DNA from: SIG578 sp045655125
GTDB taxonomy: Bacteria; Bacillota; Clostridia; Oscillospirales; Ruminococcaceae
Direction: 5' to 3'
NCBI GenBank assembly: GCA_045655125.1
Contig: JAZOOR010000067.1
Span: 1 to 54,800 of the forward strand
DNA length: 54,800 nt
The stretch's first letter is position 1. The number at the start of each line of letters is the position of its first letter. The notes under the pieces are model-generated. The model saw only the letters and a program-made list of their open reading frames with translations. It was not told where the DNA came from and made no database searches. The position numbers and the translations under genes were made by a program. This document shows positions 6,650-14,462 of the stretch, piece after piece.

Positions 6650-7414
6650 ATGATTTTAGCTATTGATGTTGGAAACACCCATACTATTTTAGGACTTTAC
6701 AGCGGCGAGGAGCTTGTATTTACTGCGCGAATTGCCACAGACCGAAAAAAAACACGCGATGAGTACGCAGTTACCATCCGCGATGTGCTTTCACTCTCGG
6801 AAAAAAGTGCGAGAAGGATAGAGGGAGCTATTATTTCCTCTGTTGTGCCTCAGGTGTCGTCACTTTTAGAGGGCGCGATAAAGAGGTTGTTTGATTGCAG
6901 GGTTTTCATAGTCGGGCCCGGAGTTAAAACGGGGCTTAACATTAAGATTGACAATCCTGCGCAGCTTGGCGCCGACCTTGTTTGTGTTTCGGTTGCGGCG
7001 CAAAACAAGTATCCCCTGCCCTCGATTGTTTTCGATTTAGGAACTGCGACCACCATTTCGGCGCTCACTAAAAGCGGCGAAATGATTGGCGGCTCAATAC
7101 TGACCGGTGTTAACACCGCTCTCAATGCACTCGCTCAGGGTACAGCGCAGCTTCCTCAGATTAGTTTAGAAGGTGCTGTTGATGTTATCGGAAGCAATAC
7201 CATTGATTGTATGCGCTCGGGCGCAGTTATCGGCAATGCTTGTATGATAGACGGTATGATCAGGCGTTACCGAAAAATACTCGGAGAGGACACTGTCGTT
7301 ATTGCGACGGGAGGTCTTTCCGCTGTGATTGCTCCTCACTGCGAGGAGGACATCATCATTGACGAAACTTTGCTGCTTGATGGTTTATATGCCATTTACA
7401 AAAAAAATATCTAA
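6650..7414 (+). CDS. coaX: Type III pantothenate kinase
   Basis: Phosphorylates pantothenate in the first step of coenzyme A synthesis. The 254-residue length fits the family. Family motifs are IDVGNTHT at the N-terminus (phosphate-binding, catalytic Asp), GADLVC and FDLGTATT in the middle, and ATGGLS near the end. It sits 11 bases after galE and 56 bases before an ECF S component whose substrate is probably pantothenate. Confidence 0.95.
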   Translation: MILAIDVGNTHTILGLYSGEELVFTARIATDRKKTRDEYAVTIRDVLSLSEKSARRIEGAIISSVVPQVSSLLEGAIKRLFDCRVFIVGPGVKTGLNIKIDNPAQLGADLVCVSVAAQNKYPLPSIVFDLGTATTISALTKSGEMIGGSILTGVNTALNALAQGTAQLPQISLEGAVDVIGSNTIDCMRSGAVIGNACMIDGMIRRYRKILGEDTVVIATGGLSAVIAPHCEEDIIIDETLLLDGLYAIYKKNI

Positions 7415-7470
7415 AAATGAAAATTAGCACTGCATCCGCTTTTTCGGAGCAGTAGCAAGGAGGATTTTCT

Positions 7471-8052
7471 ATGTCAACACAGGCAAAAAAACAAATGTCC
7501 ACCAAAACACTGGCTCTCGGCGCAATACTGACCGCGCTTGTAATTGTACTGCAGCTTATGGGCTCCTTCATTCACTTGGGAATGTTCTCTATCTCTCTCG
7601 TTTTAATTCCCATTGTTGTAGGCGCAGCATTCTGCGGAAAGTTTATCGGCGCTTGGCTCGGTTTTGTTTTCGGAGTTGTTGTTTTAGCTAGCGGAGATGC
7701 CACTTCATTCATGATGATCAGCATACCCGGAACAATTTTAACGGTTCTTTTAAAAGGTACACTCTGCGGCTTTTTCGCAGGTCTTGTATACGAGCTTTTA
7801 GCTAAAAAGAATGTTTATCTCGGGGTTTTTTCAGCAGCTATTATTTGCCCTATTATAAACACCGGTATTTTCCTTTTGGGTTGCCTTGTATTCTTTATGC
7901 CGACTATTAAAGAATGGGCAGGAGATCAAAATATTATAAACTTTATGATTTTCGGCCTCGGACTTTTAAACTTCCCTATTGAGCTTTTATTTAATATTGT
8001 TTTAAGTCCCGTTATTGTTCGTCTACTCAGCATTACCAAAAAGGTAAATTAG
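7471..8052 (+). CDS. ECF transporter S component, probably for pantothenate
   Basis: The protein has 193 residues and about five or six membrane segments, with a short hydrophilic N-terminus preceding TLALGAILTALVIVLQ, typical of ECF S components. S components bind the vitamin and use shared EcfA/EcfA'/EcfT subunits encoded elsewhere. AAGGAGGA stands 6 bases before ATG 7471. The substrate is inferred only from position directly after coaX; PanT-type transporters show this linkage. No riboswitch is visible in the 56-base gap. A different vitamin cannot be excluded. Confidence 0.8.
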   Translation: MSTQAKKQMSTKTLALGAILTALVIVLQLMGSFIHLGMFSISLVLIPIVVGAAFCGKFIGAWLGFVFGVVVLASGDATSFMMISIPGTILTVLLKGTLCGFFAGLVYELLAKKNVYLGVFSAAIICPIINTGIFLLGCLVFFMPTIKEWAGDQNIINFMIFGLGLLNFPIELLFNIVLSPVIVRLLSITKKVN

Positions 8053-8085
8053 TTTACATAAAGCCATCAAAGCAGAAAAGAGATA

Positions 8086-8122
8086 AAAAAATCAGCCCCG
8101 CGGCTTTGCCGCAGGGCTTTAG
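8086..8122. terminator. Bidirectional terminator between the ECF gene and nrdR
   Basis: AGCCCCGCGGC and GCCGCAGGGCTT pair around TTT (one mismatch). An A run lies on one side and a T-rich segment on the other, fitting termination of both convergent genes. Confidence 0.75.
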
Positions 8123-8129
8123 TTTTACT

Positions 8130-8585
8130 CTATTTATCTTTTAGCATTGTTTTAAGTTCGTCCATAAACGCGCCGATATCGCCAAACTGGCGGTAAACCG
8201 AGGCGAAGCGGACATAAGCTACCTCATCAATAGGCTTTAGATATTTCATTACAAGCTCACCGATACGGTAAGAGGTTACCTCTCTTTGCAGCGAGTTTGA
8301 AAGCTCGCTTTCAATACGGTCAACCATCTTTTCGATTTCATTGGCAGTAACGGGGCGCTTTTCGCAGGAGCGCAGGATACCGCGGGTAAGCTTATCTCTA
8401 TCAAAGGCTTCGCGGGATTTATCCTTTTTAACAACCATAATGGGAACAGTTTCAATAACCTCATAGGTTGTAAATCGAGAATTGCATTTCAGGCATTCTC
8501 TTCTGCGGCGAATTTTCTCATTTTCCTCTGTTGGACGCGAATCAACAACCTTACTCTCTTCATATCCACAAAAAGGACATCTCAT
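8130..8585 (-). CDS. nrdR: Transcriptional repressor NrdR
   Basis: Represses ribonucleotide reductase genes in response to nucleotide levels. The 151 residues carry a zinc ribbon (Cys3, Cys6, Cys31, Cys34; MRCPFCGYEESKVVDSR) followed by an ATP-cone domain (about residues 49-139). GGGAGGA lies 7 bases before ATG 8585. It is the last gene of the metK-led minus-strand group; no nrd structural gene is in this window. Confidence 0.96.
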   Translation of the reverse strand: MRCPFCGYEESKVVDSRPTEENEKIRRRRECLKCNSRFTTYEVIETVPIMVVKKDKSREAFDRDKLTRGILRSCEKRPVTANEIEKMVDRIESELSNSLQREVTSYRIGELVMKYLKPIDEVAYVRFASVYRQFGDIGAFMDELKTMLKDK

Positions 8586-8651
8586 TTTATGTTCCTCCCT
8601 TATGCCTTTTTCTTTATTTTAACAAAAAATTTTAATAAAGTAAAGCATTTT

Positions 8652-9431
8652 TTATGCATTGACCGCTCTTAAGAAGTCAAGGCTCTGTATTAGCTCTATA
8701 TAGTCACCGTAATTCTGGCGGTAGACCTCGACAACGGCAGAGCCTTTATAGTCCATTTTCTCAAGCTCGCTGAAAAGCTCCTTGAAATCTCGGTTTCCCT
8801 TGCCGGGCAGCAGGCAGTCGTTTTGCTCGTCGCAGTCATTGAGATGCACATGGACAAGTCTATCACCCATAGCAGAAAGCACATCCTTATAGCTAAGTTC
8901 ACTGCGGGTAGCCTGCTTTAAGTCAAGCACAAAGGCGATCTCATTCCCAAGCTTTTTTCGCATATTTTTAATAAACTCGACATCGCGGCTTCTACATCTA
9001 CAAACATTTTCCTGAGCTACGCAGATACCCTCGCTCTTTGCGGTGCGGTAAAGCTTAAGATAGCGCTCAAAATAGCGTTCATCACTATGGCGGCTTTCAA
9101 ATCTATCCCCGTGCAGAACCAAAATCTCGGCGCCGAGGGTATGGCAGGCATCAAAATATCTTTTGCAGAATTCAAGTCCATCCAAAAAGCGACGTTCATA
9201 GTCCGAAAACAGCATAAAAGGTTCAAAACCTGATGTAAAGGGGTGGACCGATACAGCCTTGGTGCCGTTAGCCTTCATTATCGCGGCAATTTCCGAGAGT
9301 ATTTCGCCCTGCATTTCAGAGGCGGAGTTGAAAAAGACTTCAATTTCGGGCACGCCGTTTTCACAGAGATATTTTACTGCTTTCTCGGTATATTCGGGAT
9401 AAAAACAGGCGGTCGAAATTCCAAGCTTCAT
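8652..9431 (-). CDS. Sugar phosphate isomerase/epimerase-like TIM-barrel protein
   Basis: A 259-residue member of the AP-endonuclease family 2 / xylose-isomerase-like TIM-barrel group. Visible metal-site motifs are LVLHGDR, VAQENV, VLDLKQA (the usual Asp) and HVHLND, with VVEVYR near the end. The group includes sugar isomerases, inosose dehydratases and endonuclease IV relatives; the substrate is unknown. ATG 9431 is preferred over GTG 9440 because GGAG is 8 bases away from the former and abuts the latter. The start lies 20 bases after the metK stop, so metK, this gene and nrdR are likely one operon. Confidence 0.8.
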   Translation of the reverse strand: MKLGISTACFYPEYTEKAVKYLCENGVPEIEVFFNSASEMQGEILSEIAAIMKANGTKAVSVHPFTSGFEPFMLFSDYERRFLDGLEFCKRYFDACHTLGAEILVLHGDRFESRHSDERYFERYLKLYRTAKSEGICVAQENVCRCRSRDVEFIKNMRKKLGNEIAFVLDLKQATRSELSYKDVLSAMGDRLVHVHLNDCDEQNDCLLPGKGNRDFKELFSELEKMDYKGSAVVEVYRQNYGDYIELIQSLDFLRAVNA

Positions 9432-9450
9432 CTTTTTCACTCCTTTTAGT

Positions 9451-10638
9451 TTATTTTATGCAGAGAGCCCTCTTTAAGTCATCAACTTTATCGGTTTTCT
9501 CCCAAGAAACCGAGAGGTCCTCTCTGCCCATATGTCCGTAAGCTGCAAGCTTTTTATAAATGGGACTGCGAAGGTTTAAATCGCGGATTATGGCTGAGGG
9601 ACGGAGGTCAAATACCTCGTTTACAGCCTTTTCGATTTCGCTGTCGGGCACAATACCTGTATTAAAGGTATCAACCATTACAGATACAGGCTTTGCAACG
9701 CCTATAGCGTAGGCAAGCTCAATTTCACAGCGCTCGGCAATACCCGCAGCAACAATATTTTTAGCAACATATCGGGCGGCATAGGCGGCGCTTCTGTCAA
9801 CCTTTGTAGGATCCTTGCCCGAGAATGCCCCACCGCCGTGGCGGGCATATCCGCCGTATGTATCAACTATGATTTTTCTGCCTGTAAGTCCGCTGTCGCC
9901 CTGAGGGCCGCCCACAACAAATCTGCCTGTGGGGTTTACGAATATCTTTGTTTCATCTGATATAAGGTTCTCTGGGATTGTAGGTGTAATTACCTCTCTT
10001 ATAATATCCTCACGGATAGTTTCGAGCGCTACATCCTCAGAGTGCTGTGAAGAAACTACAATTGTGTCAACAGCGACGGGGATATCTCCCTCATAGCGAA
10101 CCGTCACCTGAGTTTTACCGTCGGGGCGAAGGTAAGGCAGAGTGCCGTTTTTTCTTACCTCGGTAAGTCTTTTGGAAAGCTTATGCGAGAGCGAGATGGG
10201 CATAGGCATAAGCTCAGGGGTTTCATTACAAGCAAATCCGAACATCATACCCTGATCGCCCGCTCCGTTTTGCTCGCCATCATCCTCTCCCTCTTTCTTT
10301 TCAAGAGAGTTGTCAACTCCAAGAGCAATATCTAAAGACTGCTTGTCTATTGTTGTCAGCACAGCGCAGGTGTTACCATCAAAGCCAAAGGCTGCGTTGT
10401 TATAGCCTATTTCATTTATAACTTCGCGGGCAATAGCGGGGATATCTACCTGAGCGCTTGTTGTAATTTCGCCCATAAGCATAACCATTCCTGTTGTAGC
10501 GGTGGTTTCGCATGCGACTCTTGCCATTTTATCCTGAGCTAAGATAGCATCCAGAACAGCATCGGAAATCTGGTCACAGATTTTATCGGGATGTCCCTCA
10601 GTTACTGATTCGGATGTAAAAAGATGTGTTTTGTTCAT
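9451..10638 (-). CDS. metK: S-adenosylmethionine synthetase
   Basis: Makes SAM from methionine and ATP in the cytosol. The 395 residues match the family. Motifs in order: GHPDKICDQISDA at the N-terminus, GAGDQGMMFG, and GGGAFSGKDPTKVDRSAA (phosphate-binding loop). AGGAGA stands just before ATG 10638. Expression is controlled by the SAM-I riboswitch and terminator at 10851-10990, a standard feedback arrangement. Unusually, about 200 bases of hairpins separate that terminator from the start codon. Confidence 0.98.
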   Translation of the reverse strand: MNKTHLFTSESVTEGHPDKICDQISDAVLDAILAQDKMARVACETTATTGMVMLMGEITTSAQVDIPAIAREVINEIGYNNAAFGFDGNTCAVLTTIDKQSLDIALGVDNSLEKKEGEDDGEQNGAGDQGMMFGFACNETPELMPMPISLSHKLSKRLTEVRKNGTLPYLRPDGKTQVTVRYEGDIPVAVDTIVVSSQHSEDVALETIREDIIREVITPTIPENLISDETKIFVNPTGRFVVGGPQGDSGLTGRKIIVDTYGGYARHGGGAFSGKDPTKVDRSAAYAARYVAKNIVAAGIAERCEIELAYAIGVAKPVSVMVDTFNTGIVPDSEIEKAVNEVFDLRPSAIIRDLNLRSPIYKKLAAYGHMGREDLSVSWEKTDKVDDLKRALCIK

Positions 10639-10651
10639 AGTATTCTCCTAA

Positions 10652-10850
10652 CATAATGATTGTAGTTAGCCGAAACGCTCTGTAGCGTTTCGGCAAGCCA
10701 CTTAAAAGTGGCTTGGGCAAAATCAAATAGAAAAATTTGATTTTGCACGGCACTCATTGTAATGGTTAAGGGCAAATTTTCAAAGAAAATTTGTGCTAAA
10801 ACCGAAGGTTTTATGTCGAAACTTGTCAGTTTCGACTTCCCTTAATCATT
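10652..10850 (-). repeat. Array of six consecutive hairpins in the metK leader (two three-hairpin units)
   Basis: Six perfect stems of different sequence follow one another. GCCGAAACGCT pairs at 10669-10694 (11 bp), AAGCCACTT at 10695-10714, GCAAAATCAAAT at 10717-10746 (12 bp), CAAATTTTC at 10773-10793 (9 bp), TAAAACC at 10797-10813 (7 bp) and GTCGAAACT at 10815-10836 (9 bp). The last three are enclosed by AATGGTTAAGGG (10761-10772) and CCCTTAATCATT (10839-10850), matching at 11 of 12 positions. A weaker AATGA/TCATT pair encloses the first three. No T tract follows any stem. It is a structured RNA segment or palindromic insertion of unknown role. Confidence 0.8.
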
Positions 10851-10885
10851 ATAAAAAATATGCGCCGACGGAAACCGCAGCGCAT
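10851..10885 (-). terminator. SAM riboswitch expression-platform terminator
   Basis: On the minus strand ATGCGCTGCGG and CCGTCGGCGCAT pair around TTT and are followed by ATTTTTT. It directly follows the SAM-I aptamer, as in S-box leaders that terminate when SAM is bound. Confidence 0.85.
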
Positions 10886-10888
10886 TTA

Positions 10889-10990
10889 TTTGCTCCTCAT
10901 CTGCCGGTTAGTTCCGCAGGATTTAGCACCTTGCATAGCAGGTTGCCGGACGTCACAGGGCCTGTTCCCTCAGTCACTCTTGATAAGGCT
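10889..10990 (-). promoter_or_regulatory. SAM-I (S-box) riboswitch
   Basis: The minus strand reads CTTATCAAGAGTGACTGAGG, then GGCCCTGTGACGTCCGGCAA, then AAGGTGCTAAATCC. These are the conserved kink-turn, P3 and J-region blocks of the S-box. CTTATC pairs with GATGAG as P1. SAM binding should favour the terminator that follows and lower metK expression. Confidence 0.95.
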
Positions 10991-11007
10991 GATATTCATT
11001 TTTTACT

Positions 11008-11036
11008 ATTATAATATATTCGACAATTATTGTCAA
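11008..11036 (-). promoter_or_regulatory. Promoter of the metK transcript, with overlapping palindrome
   Basis: TTGACA (11036-11031), 17 bases, TATAAT (11013-11008): full consensus on the minus strand. The perfect palindrome GACAATAATTGTC (11022-11034) overlaps the -35, so a repressor could bind here as well. Confidence 0.85.
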
Positions 11037-11043
11037 GATATAT

Positions 11044-11625
11044 TCATTTCTTAAGTATCGGCGAGAGCTTTTTATAAACAAGAAAGCATATTACCGAAAC
11101 CAGCACACCCTTTACAAAGGTAAACGGGAGATTGAAGATAATAAGCGCCTTAAAAATACTGTCTACTGATGGCAGAATAGCCTGATAGAGTGAAAGAATA
11201 ACCGCTTCGGGCATAAGCAGATTGTAATATATGGGATATGTAACAAAAAGGTTTATAAACACGCAGGCTATTCCCATAACTGCGGCTCCTGTCACAGAGC
11301 CTATGAGCGCACCCTTACGAGTTTTTATTTTGCTGTAAATTAATCCCGCAGGCACCACAAAGAATACTCCCATAAGGAAGTTTGCAAGCTCGCCTACTCC
11401 TGCTGTGTTTGTGATAAAGAGATGTAGCAGATTCTTAATAAGGCAAACCGCCGCTCCGTACAATGGACCATAGGCAAAGGCGGCAATAAGTGCGGGGAGC
11501 TCTGAAAAATCGAGCTTAATAAAGACAGGCATAATAGGGACAGAAATTTCAATTGCCATAAGTACAAAGCCTACTGCTCCGAGCAAGGCTGACGCGATAA
11601 GTGAGTAAAGTTTACTTTTTTTCAT
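11044..11625 (-). CDS. ribU: Riboflavin ECF transporter S component RibU
   Basis: Membrane vitamin-binding subunit for riboflavin uptake; it needs the shared ECF module encoded elsewhere. The 193 residues contain about six membrane segments and the RibU-typical LDFSELPALIAAFAYGP near residues 48-64. ATG 11625 has GGAGG 9 bases upstream; the in-frame extension to 11661 crosses the terminator stem and is rejected. The FMN riboswitch upstream fixes the substrate class. The stop lies only 8 bases from the metK promoter. Confidence 0.93.
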   Translation of the reverse strand: MKKSKLYSLIASALLGAVGFVLMAIEISVPIMPVFIKLDFSELPALIAAFAYGPLYGAAVCLIKNLLHLFITNTAGVGELANFLMGVFFVVPAGLIYSKIKTRKGALIGSVTGAAVMGIACVFINLFVTYPIYYNLLMPEAVILSLYQAILPSVDSIFKALIIFNLPFTFVKGVLVSVICFLVYKKLSPILKK

Positions 11626-11642
11626 AAAATGACCTCCAGAAT

Positions 11643-11672
11643 AAAAAAAATCCCCCAACAATAAGTTGGGGG
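11643..11672 (-). terminator. FMN riboswitch terminator before ribU
   Basis: CCCCCAAC (11652-11659) and GTTGGGGG (11665-11672) pair around a 5-base loop, with an eight-U run on the minus-strand transcript. It lies between the FMN aptamer and ribU. Confidence 0.9.
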
Positions 11673-11696
11673 CATAAATTGCTTTAACATAAATAC

Positions 11697-11818
11697 CGTT
11701 ATATCATCCGGACTATACCGTCGGTCATGGGATCGCACCATGTCAGCTTTCGCTCGCGGACTCGTTACGCTTATGCGCACATTACCGCCGGTGGAGAATT
11801 TCGCTCCGCCCCTAACTG
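11697..11818 (-). promoter_or_regulatory. FMN riboswitch (RFN element)
   Basis: The minus strand carries GGGGCGGAG, GAAATTCTCCACCGGCGGTA, GAGTCCGCGAGC, GACATGGTGCGATCCCATGA and GACGGTATAGTCCGGATG. These are the conserved blocks of the RFN aptamer in order. It should terminate ribU transcription when FMN is plentiful. Confidence 0.96.
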
Positions 11819-11830
11819 TATTACAAATTG

Positions 11831-11859
11831 ATTATAATACGGGTAGCGGGCTTTGTCAA
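11831..11859 (-). promoter_or_regulatory. Promoter of the FMN riboswitch-ribU transcript
   Basis: TTGACA (11859-11854), 17 bases, TATAAT (11836-11831) on the minus strand, a perfect consensus. It lies just past the spoVG stop codon. Confidence 0.9.
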
Positions 11860-11866
11860 TAGGCTT

Positions 11867-12157
11867 TTAAAGCTGGGTGGGTATATCTTTTTGGTGATTT
11901 TCGTCAAGAGCCATATAGTAATGGTCGAGAATTGTTTTTTCCATCTGATCGCGAGCATCCTTTGTTATGGGATGTACCACATCACGAAAGCTTCCCCCAT
12001 CCTCTTTGCGACTTGGCATCGCAACAAACACTCGCTGAGGCCCCTCAATAACCTTGATATCGTGGACCGCAAAATCATCATCAATGGTTACCGATACCAG
12101 CGCTTTCATTCTTCCCTCATCATAGAGTCTTCTGATTTTAACCTGACTAATGTTCAT
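11867..12157 (-). CDS. spoVG: SpoVG, RNA-binding regulator
   Basis: Small nucleic-acid-binding regulator, known from sporulation and cell-division control in Firmicutes. The 96 residues follow the family pattern (MNISQVKIRRL, FAVHDIKVIEG, VAMPSRK, DVVHPITKDAR). ATG 12157 is preferred over ATG 12166 because GGAG is 11 bases away rather than 2, and the product then matches the family's N-terminus. No terminator is seen before the ribU promoter, so some read-through is possible. Confidence 0.93.
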   Translation of the reverse strand: MNISQVKIRRLYDEGRMKALVSVTIDDDFAVHDIKVIEGPQRVFVAMPSRKEDGGSFRDVVHPITKDARDQMEKTILDHYYMALDENHQKDIPTQL

Positions 12158-12334
12158 GTCCTGCATTTCTCCTTTAAGTCTGTAAAATTGGCTCTTGCCT
12201 GCTACTATTATCGCTTTTTTAAAAACTTTTATTCATTTTTTTAAAAAAGGTGTTTATTTTTCTTGAGAGAAGCAATATAATAGTAAGTAACAGAAATTGG
12301 ATTTATCAATTTGAATATAAACGGAGGAATTGCC

Positions 12335-13714
12335 TTGGCAATTGACTACAACATTTTAGAAGGTAAAAAGCACATACACTTTATTGGCATAGGCGGCAGC
12401 GGAATGTATCCTCTGGCGCAAATTCTGTTTGCCAAAGGCTACAATTTAAGCGGATCGGACAACAACAGCGGCGACACACTCACTGCGGTTGAGAAAATGG
12501 GAATTCCCGTTACCCTCGGACACTCCCCTAAAAATATCGAGGGAGCTGACCTTATCGTTCACTCTGCAGCAATAATGAAAGACAATCCCGAACTTTGCGC
12601 CGCTCGCGAAAAAGGAATCCCTACTATCGAACGCTCTATTCTTCTTGGAATAGTTACAAGCTGGTACAAAAATGCTGTATGTGTTTGCGGAACGCACGGA
12701 AAAACCACCGCTTCCTCTATGCTTACCCAGATATATATGATGTCAGGGATGGACCCCACAACAGTTATTGGCGGAAAGCTTGAGCTTATCGGTGGCAGCG
12801 GAAGGGTTGGAAAAACCGAAAATATGGTTTGCGAAGCTTGTGAGTATGTTGACACATTCTTAAAGCTCTCGCCCGATGTTTCAGTTATTTTAAACATTGA
12901 CCGCGACCATATGGAGTATTTTAAGACTCTTGATAACCTTATCGCATCCTTCCGTAAATTTTCAGATATGACGAGCAATAAGCTTATTGTTAACGGCGAT
13001 GACGAAAATTCCCTTGCGGCAGTTAAGGGTCTTGATAAAAAAATTATTACCTTTGGACTAAAACCAGAAAATGATTACTACGCAACCGATATATCCTCAG
13101 AGGTTTGTCACGCCACACATTCGTTGCTTACAAAATTTACAGTTTACAGGAGCGGAAAGGAGCTGGGTGAGGTTTCCATCAAAATCCCCGGCAGGCATAA
13201 TGTTTACAACGCGCTTGCTGCTGCTGCAGCGGCGATGGAAACAGGCGTATCCTTTGAAAATGTTAAAAACGCTCTGTTTGAGTTTAAGAGTGCGGCTCGC
13301 AGATTTGATGTTTTAGGAATCAGAAATGGGGTTACCATTGCAGATGACTATGCGCATCATCCCGCAGAGCTTGAGGCAACTCTCAAAGCAGCTCTTTCGC
13401 TTGGATTTAACAAGGTCTGGGCGGTATTTCAGCCGTTTACATTTTCCCGAACAGCTATGCTACTCGATGACTTTGCAAAGGTCTTAAGTCTTGCTGACAG
13501 GGTTGTTCTGACCCCCATTATGGGCTCGCGCGAGATAAACACCTTTGGAATTGATTCTAAGGACCTTAAAGATAAGCTCGATAACTGTGTTCTTCTTGAT
13601 ACATTTGAGAATGTTGCAGAGTATATAAAGCAAAACGCAGAGCCTGAGGACTTGGTTATTACCCTTGGCTGCGGCGACATTTACAAGGCCGCAAAGCTTA
13701 TTCTCAATGAATAA
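12335..13714 (+). CDS. murC: UDP-N-acetylmuramate--L-alanine ligase
   Basis: Cytosolic peptidoglycan precursor enzyme that adds L-Ala to UDP-MurNAc using ATP. About 459 residues. HFIGIGGSGM is the N-terminal nucleotide-binding loop, CGTHGKTT the ATP loop, ILNIDRDHMEYF the central Mur motif, and DDYAHHPAE the C-terminal signature. The TTG at 12335 is chosen because GGAGG ends 7 bases before it and MAIDYN then leads into the fold; the in-frame TTG at 12311 has no binding site. Confidence 0.95.
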   Translation: MAIDYNILEGKKHIHFIGIGGSGMYPLAQILFAKGYNLSGSDNNSGDTLTAVEKMGIPVTLGHSPKNIEGADLIVHSAAIMKDNPELCAAREKGIPTIERSILLGIVTSWYKNAVCVCGTHGKTTASSMLTQIYMMSGMDPTTVIGGKLELIGGSGRVGKTENMVCEACEYVDTFLKLSPDVSVILNIDRDHMEYFKTLDNLIASFRKFSDMTSNKLIVNGDDENSLAAVKGLDKKIITFGLKPENDYYATDISSEVCHATHSLLTKFTVYRSGKELGEVSIKIPGRHNVYNALAAAAAAMETGVSFENVKNALFEFKSAARRFDVLGIRNGVTIADDYAHHPAELEATLKAALSLGFNKVWAVFQPFTFSRTAMLLDDFAKVLSLADRVVLTPIMGSREINTFGIDSKDLKDKLDNCVLLDTFENVAEYIKQNAEPEDLVITLGCGDIYKAAKLILNE

Positions 13715-13730
13715 TTAAAGACACCCGTTT

Positions 13731-13763
13731 TAAAAACCGTCGATTTATTTCGACGGTTTTTTT
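13731..13763 (+). terminator. Terminator after murC
   Basis: AAAACCGTCGA and TCGACGGTTTT pair around TTTATT and end in a long T run. Confidence 0.9.
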
Positions 13764-13888
13764 ATCTATTTTCGTCTATTTTCGCCATTTTTCTCCGTTT
13801 TTTGCCCTTATTTAAGTGAAAACAAATAATAGTAGGCTTCTGTTTTTGTGCAATCTCAACAAAACTTATTCTAAAAAGAAAAAATATA

Positions 13889-13917
13889 TTGACAACTATA
13901 TAAATATTGATTATACT
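13889..13917 (+). promoter_or_regulatory. Promoter of the zinc-ribbon gene
   Basis: TTGACA (13889-13894), 17 bases, TATACT (13912-13917). The start codon is 232 bases downstream, so the transcript has a long leader. Nothing further is evident in 13764-13888. Confidence 0.8.
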
Positions 13918-13923
13918 ATTATT

Positions 13924-14149
13924 GTGAGTTTGTGTGTGCTTCATAAACTTATGTCCGATCCGATTTTGCGTTCCTTGCTTTAGTTTGAAAGTCGGCAGCG
14001 CTTTGTCCGATCCAATGTAATTGTGGCATAAGGGTTTTTCCCTTTGTTATATATGCCCGTATAGCTTAAACAGAGCGTTGATTTTCAAAGGTAACGGTGA
14101 AAGTCCGTTGAGGGCAAAATTACAAATATTTTAAAGCGAGGAAAGATTC
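13924..14149 (+). ncRNA. Long structured leader RNA upstream of the zinc-ribbon gene, unknown class
   Basis: About 225 bases with no coding frame. GTCCGATCC occurs twice. A compound hairpin is formed by GGCATA/TATGCC with an inner AAGGG-TTTTT-CCCTT. AACGG and CCGTT pair around TGAAAGT. GAGGAAA then lies before the start codon. I cannot match it to a known riboswitch or to 6S RNA. It may be a cis-regulator or a processed small RNA. Confidence 0.45.
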
Positions 14150-14437
14150 ATGTACGAAGACAAGACCTTAGTATGCAAAGAATGCGGCGCTGAGTTCGTA
14201 TTCACAGCAGGAGAGCAGGAGTTCTATGCAGAGAAAGGCTTTACTAACGAGCCCCAGCGCTGCAAAGAGTGCCGTGCTGCAAGAAAAGCAGCTTCCCGTC
14301 CTGAGAGAGAGATGTTCACTGCTGTTTGCGCAAACTGCGGCAAGGAAGCAACCGTTCCTTTCAGACCCCGTGAGGATCGCCCTGTTTACTGCAGCGAATG
14401 TTTTGCAAAAATGAAAGAAGAAAGCGACGCTGAATAA
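14150..14437 (+). CDS. Small zinc-ribbon protein (CxxC-x17-CxxC)
   Basis: The protein is 95 residues. The N-terminal half holds CKECGAEF...CKEC, as in the probable zinc-ribbon domain family. The C-terminal half holds CANC, 17 residues, CSEC. Both halves likely bind zinc. The role is unknown; such proteins are often abundant and widespread in Clostridia. It stands alone between a strong promoter and a terminator, with a long leader. Confidence 0.88.
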   Translation: MYEDKTLVCKECGAEFVFTAGEQEFYAEKGFTNEPQRCKECRAARKAASRPEREMFTAVCANCGKEATVPFRPREDRPVYCSECFAKMKEESDAE

Positions 14438-14462
14438 AACTTTGGCTTTTTAGTGCGTTCTT

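Noticed and set aside
10652..10850. CRISPR-like array
   Set aside because: The hairpin units differ in sequence and there are no identical repeats separated by equal spacers; no cas gene is present.
11626..11661. N-terminal extension of RibU
   Set aside because: It would be translated from within the riboswitch terminator stem; ATG 11625 has a good GGAGG site.
13924..14149. 6S RNA or other named small RNA
   Set aside because: No large central bulge flanked by long stems as in 6S RNA, and no motif of a named class could be recognised.
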